From the NCBI RefSeq assembly GCF_963668215.1, contig NZ_OY764190.1:2790001-2854000 (forward strand): a stretch of 64,000 nt of DNA, written 5' to 3'. This DNA is from an uncultured Desulfosarcina sp. GTDB lineage: Bacteria > Desulfobacterota > Desulfobacteria > Desulfobacterales > Desulfosarcinaceae. Below, piece after piece: positions 60,821 through 64,000 of this stretch. Position numbers and translations under genes: made by a program. The notes under the pieces are model-generated. The model saw nothing but the letters and a program-made list of their open reading frames with translations. It ran no database searches and had not been told where the DNA came from. The stretch's first letter is position 1. Every line of letters begins with the position of its first letter.

Positions 60821-61318
60821 TTACCCTTCCAGGGCCAGGCCATAGGGCGCGCCGCAGATCTTCCAGCGGCCATCTTCTTTCGTCAGCTCCAGGGTTTCTT
60901 CGAACTCATGCGCCTGGCCGATGCGAAACCATTTGGCCACCCAGGTAAACGTCGGATGAATGCAGGTCCGCCGCAGTCCGTGCAGATGAATGGTGGCGGA
61001 TTCGCCATCCTGGCTCAGGGTTTCGGCCTTTACATGGTAGATCGCCTGCCGGACCATGCCCAGGCCGAATCCCCGCTCTGTGGCTTCATCGGTTTTGGCC
61101 TGCAGGTAAGCGGTTGCGGGCGACGGTTCCTCGTCTCCGATCAGATCGCTGCAAAGGTATTTCTCCAAGTCTTCGTCCAGAAGAAAGTACGCTTTGGAAA
61201 AGTCGATGGCCGTTCCCGTGGCCGTCTGCCGGCAATCCGCAAAGACAAACACCACCTGGAAGCACACTGCCAGAATCACGACCAGTATCCACGCCGCATT
61301 GTTGCTGCCTTTTGCCAT
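60821..61318 (-). CDS. hypothetical membrane-anchored protein
   Basis: A 165-residue protein from ATG 61318 (AAGGAGGCG upstream). A single N-terminal hydrophobic helix (NNAAWILVVILAVCFQVVFVFA, about 6-27) predicts an anchored or secreted protein with a periplasmic domain of ~135 residues (ADCRQTATGTAIDFSKAYFLLDEDLEKYLC...). I do not recognise the family. It has Cys pairs (DCRQ, EKYLC; RRTCIH, KICG) that could form disulfides. It lies beside the HD gene in the same direction, 156 bp upstream. Confidence 0.6.
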   Translation of the reverse strand: MAKGSNNAAWILVVILAVCFQVVFVFADCRQTATGTAIDFSKAYFLLDEDLEKYLCSDLIGDEEPSPATAYLQAKTDEATERGFGLGMVRQAIYHVKAETLSQDGESATIHLHGLRRTCIHPTFTWVAKWFRIGQAHEFEETLELTKEDGRWKICGAPYGLALEG

Positions 61319-61603
61319 GCTTACGCCTCCTTGCAAATTCATCCCTTGTGTATACCGGTTTGCCGGCATGCTCCGGGTTTTCATGTGCTAAGCCCTTTCC
61401 CAGAATCATCGATCGCTCCTGCGATTCAGGTGTGTTCGGAAAAAGGCTTGAATATTGTGGGTTTGGGTAATCGAAAATTGCAAATACCACGGATCATTCT
61501 TTTTAACAAGCCCTATGTGCGTAGGGGAAACGGTTGAATTCTGTGGCTTGACAGCTTTAAATACTATTGGTATACAAAAATAATTCAACGAAAAGGGGGC
61601 GCC

Positions 61604-63268
61604 ATGACGACACACGAAACCATTGAATTCGATGTTCTTTTTGTGGGCGGCGGGCCGGCCAATTTGGCCGGTGCCATCCGGCTGATGCAGCTGGCAGCCG
61701 AAAAAGGCCAGGAACTGGAAGTGGCCGTGATCGACAAGGGCGCCGCCATCGGCTCCCACGCCATCAGCGGAGCGGTGATGAACCCGGTAGCCATTGCCGA
61801 GCTTTACCCTGACTATGAAAGCCTGGGATTCCCTGTGGAACGCAAGGTACGCGGCGACGGTTTCTATTTCCTGACCAAAACCCGACAATTCAAGATGCCC
61901 ATGGTGCCGCGCCAGATGCACAACACCGGCTTTCCCATCGTCAGCCTGGCAAGGGTTTGTCGCTGGCTGGGGGAAAAGGCCGAGGCGCTGGGCATCAATG
62001 TCTTTCCCGGCTTTGACGGCAAGGAACTGCTTTTTGCCGACGACGGCCGGACCGTCATCGGCGTTCGCACCGGCGACAAGGGCTTGGACAAGGACGGCAA
62101 GCCCAAACCCAATTTCGAGCCGGGAATCGATCTTCTGGCCAAGGTGACCGTGCTGGGCGAGGGTGCCCGAGGCAGCCTTGTTAAATCATTGGCGGAGAAG
62201 CTCCCCATCCGCGCCGGCCGGCTACCCGAGCTTTTCGAAACCGGCATCAAGGAAGTCATCCAGCTGCCGGAAGACAATTTTTTCGTGAATAGCGCGTTCA
62301 ACGACATCCACACCCTGGGTTATCCCCTGGATCTGAACACCCCCGGCGGCGGATTCATCTACGAAATGGATGGAAACCGTGTCACCTTGGGATACCTGGT
62401 CGCCCTGGGGTACGAGAACCCGCACCTTGACCTTTACGATGTCTTCATGCACTTCAAGGGCCATCCGTTGGTCCAGGAAATCATCAAAGGCGGCAAGGTC
62501 GTCGAGCAGGGCGCCCGCGCCGTTTCCACCTGCGGCTGGTACAGCATGCCGCAACTGGCCGTGGACGGCGCGTTGATTACCGGCAATGCCGCGGCCCTGC
62601 ACAGCACCCCGGCCATCAAGGGCATCCATCTGGCCATGAAATCGGGCATGCTGGCCGCCGAGGCCATTGTCGACGCCCTGACCGCCGGCAAAAATGACCG
62701 GGGGGCGCTTGAGAATTACGCTGAGCGTCTGGCGGGCAGCTGGGCCGGCGAAGAGCTTCGCGAAGGCCGCAATTATGCCCAGGCCCTGGCCAAGAAAGGC
62801 CCCGCCAAATTGATTCATCTGGCGGCCCAGTATTTCACCAAGGGCAAGGGGCTGATTGACCGTTTGTCCGCCAAGGACGACGCCAAAACCCTCAAGACGC
62901 TGTCCAAGGCGCCAACTTTAAGCGAAAAACCGGAATGGTCCAAGGATGATCCGGCCATGGTCGACAAGCTTACCGGCGTTTACCTGTCCGGCACCGGGCA
63001 CCGGGAAGACCAGCCGAGCCATATCGTGATTCACGACCAGCGGGTTTGCGTGGAGAAATGCTACCCCACCTATAGCGCTCCCTGCACGCGTTTTTGTCCC
63101 GGCGATGTCTATGAGCTGGAAACCGGTAAGGATGGCGGCATGACCGGCATCAAACTGAATTTCACCAACTGCTTGCACTGCAAGACCTGCGATATCAAAG
63201 ATCCCTTCCACAACATCACCTGGACCTGTCCGGAGGGAGGGGAGGGACCGAATTACAAACGCGTCTAA
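61604..63268 (+). CDS. electron-transfer flavoprotein-ubiquinone oxidoreductase
   Basis: This 554-residue membrane-associated flavoprotein passes electrons from ETF to the quinone pool. The N-terminal FAD motif VLFVGGGPANLAGAIRLMQL is clear, the middle contains the quinone-binding regions (GDKGLDKDGKPKPNFEPG; FIYEMDGNRVTLGYLVALGYENPHLDLYD), and the C-terminal [4Fe-4S] domain ends with the NCLHCKTCDIKDPFHNITWTCPEGGEGPNY block (C-x2-C-x2-C...C). It is full length. The acyl-CoA dehydrogenases in this window would need ETF plus this enzyme to feed electrons into respiration. AAAAGGGGG precedes the ATG by 5 bases. Confidence 0.94.
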   Translation: MTTHETIEFDVLFVGGGPANLAGAIRLMQLAAEKGQELEVAVIDKGAAIGSHAISGAVMNPVAIAELYPDYESLGFPVERKVRGDGFYFLTKTRQFKMPMVPRQMHNTGFPIVSLARVCRWLGEKAEALGINVFPGFDGKELLFADDGRTVIGVRTGDKGLDKDGKPKPNFEPGIDLLAKVTVLGEGARGSLVKSLAEKLPIRAGRLPELFETGIKEVIQLPEDNFFVNSAFNDIHTLGYPLDLNTPGGGFIYEMDGNRVTLGYLVALGYENPHLDLYDVFMHFKGHPLVQEIIKGGKVVEQGARAVSTCGWYSMPQLAVDGALITGNAAALHSTPAIKGIHLAMKSGMLAAEAIVDALTAGKNDRGALENYAERLAGSWAGEELREGRNYAQALAKKGPAKLIHLAAQYFTKGKGLIDRLSAKDDAKTLKTLSKAPTLSEKPEWSKDDPAMVDKLTGVYLSGTGHREDQPSHIVIHDQRVCVEKCYPTYSAPCTRFCPGDVYELETGKDGGMTGIKLNFTNCLHCKTCDIKDPFHNITWTCPEGGEGPNYKRV

Positions 63269-63299
63269 GAGCCTGTTCGAGAAGTCTGGACCAGGCTCT
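63268..63299 (+). repeat. intercistronic hairpin between ETF-QO and the FAD oxidoreductase gene
   Basis: AGAGCCTG (63268-63275) pairs with CAGGCTCT (63292-63299) around a 16-nt loop. No T-run follows, so it is more likely an mRNA processing or stabilising element than a terminator; it spans the 67-bp gap before the next co-directional gene. Confidence 0.5.
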
Positions 63300-63335
63300 G
63301 CATAAATGCTCAACCAACGAGGAGAACGAACGATC

Positions 63336-64000
63336 ATGGACAACAAGAAGTACGATGTCATCATTGTCGGCGGCGGCATCATGGGATCCACCACCGCTTA
63401 TTATCTGACCCAAAAAGACCCCAAACTAAAGGTGGTTGTGATCGAGCGCGATCTGACCTACGCCAAGGCATCCACGACGCTGTCCATGGTCAACGCCAGG
63501 ATCCAGTTCAACCTGAAGCAGAACGTGCAGATCTCCAAGTTCGCCTTTGACGTACTGGCGAACTTCGAGGACACTATGACCGTCAACGACAACCGGCCCA
63601 GCATCGCCTATCGCCGGGAGGGCAACCTGTTTCTTTACCAGGAAGAGGGCGTCGCCGAGACCAAGGCCGCCATGGTCATGCAGAAAGAACTGGGATGCAA
63701 GATCGAATGGTGGTCGCCGGAAGAAATCAGGGAGCACTATCCACTGTATAAACCGGAAAACCTCGATGGCATCGCCGGGGCCGCCTTCGGTGCCGAGGAC
63801 GGTCATTTCGACGCTTACGCCGTGTTGATGGCATACAAGGCCAATGCGCGCGCCCAGGACGTGGACTACATCGAGGCCGAGGTGAAGGATCTGATTTTCG
63901 AAGGCAAGCAGATTGTCGGCGTCAAGACCGCTTCCGGCGACAGCTACGCCTCGGAAATCGTTCTCAACTGCGCCGGCGCCTGGTGCAACGACCTGGCCAG
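63336..64000 (+). CDS. FAD-dependent oxidoreductase (DAO/sarcosine oxidase-like), cut by the right edge
   Basis: The frame is open from ATG 63336 (GAGGAG upstream) to the window end, giving the first ~221 residues. The N-terminal YDVIIVGGGIMGSTTAYYLTQ is the FAD-binding GxGxxG motif of the DAO superfamily, followed by the ASTTLSMVNARIQ segment that lies near flavin in glycine/sarcosine oxidases. VLNCAGAWCNDLA near the window end is the second FAD-contact block. The substrate is probably an amine or a D-amino acid-like compound. It is downstream of ETF-QO in the same direction, so it may feed electrons into the same system. Confidence 0.85.
   Translation, partial: MDNKKYDVIIVGGGIMGSTTAYYLTQKDPKLKVVVIERDLTYAKASTTLSMVNARIQFNLKQNVQISKFAFDVLANFEDTMTVNDNRPSIAYRREGNLFLYQEEGVAETKAAMVMQKELGCKIEWWSPEEIREHYPLYKPENLDGIAGAAFGAEDGHFDAYAVLMAYKANARAQDVDYIEAEVKDLIFEGKQIVGVKTASGDSYASEIVLNCAGAWCNDLA

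Noticed and set aside
1..64000. CRISPR array, tRNA genes, rRNA genes or prophage structural genes
   Set aside because: No regularly spaced direct repeats of CRISPR type were seen; the only tRNA-like sequence is tmRNA; no capsid, terminase or tail genes were recognised.

Overview
The window looks like chromosomal DNA of a sulfate-reducer-like Desulfobacterota bacterium, probably a relative of Desulfosarcina. This is inferred from the gene types: a GTP-type PEP carboxykinase beside a pyruvate phosphate dikinase, a DUF6178 protein, paired DUF2148 iron-sulfur proteins, an ETF-quinone oxidoreductase and a B12-binding radical SAM protein. It also fits the tmRNA tag ADDYNYAVAA. Most genes are GC-rich and many lie on the minus strand. 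The accessory island near the left edge is clearly more AT-rich.

Layout. 1-875: the end of an ISNCY-like transposase cut by the window edge, then a gene-free stretch holding the probable original ssrA terminator. 876-9698: a genomic island of about 8.8 kb inserted in the 3' end of ssrA, flanked by a 27-bp direct repeat. It carries a tyrosine integrase next to ssrA, an AlpA-like HTH gene, a primase-polymerase/ATPase, an unrecognised 336-residue protein, and, divergent from it, a 1326-residue protein with an N-terminal DUF4365 (PD-(D/E)XK-like) domain and a long helical repeat region. 9676-10028: tmRNA with a clear sigma70-type promoter. 10431-16372: a branched-chain amino acid-type ABC transporter operon (livGKHMF) with its own FadR-type regulator and a perfect operator palindrome. 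16861-17976: alanine dehydrogenase.

18381-27400: a long minus-strand catabolic cluster: TetR regulator, SCP2 protein, two DUF2148 iron-sulfur proteins, acyl-CoA ligase, acyl-CoA dehydrogenase, SCPx-type thiolase and two short-chain dehydrogenases. Translational overlaps and good ribosome binding sites suggest one lipid- or sterol-like acyl-CoA degradation pathway. 27568-29754: an IS5-type element interrupted by an IS3 element, both with target duplications that can be read exactly. 29839-38192: a minus-strand group of lipoprotein, phosphate-binding-like periplasmic protein, a 1361-residue membrane protein and pyruvate phosphate dikinase.

38193-46955: a 35-residue basic ORF candidate with a hairpin leader, htpG with a sigma32-like promoter, dodecin, a two-component system, two related small secreted proteins with a repeated DIGxGxM motif, a TetR regulator with a matching palindrome, and an IS4-type element whose end supplies the last base of the TetR stop codon. 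46973-64000: EamA transporter, DUF6178 protein, AmpG-like transporter, PEP carboxykinase, XTP/dITP pyrophosphatase, an IS630 element, quinone oxidoreductase, sensor kinase, radical SAM protein, HD protein, a small membrane-anchored protein, ETF-QO and an FAD oxidoreductase running off the right edge.

The best candidate for an undescribed system is the divergent gene pair (1130-5110 and 5197-6207) carried by the ssrA island. No database search was possible, so family names rest on motif recognition alone.
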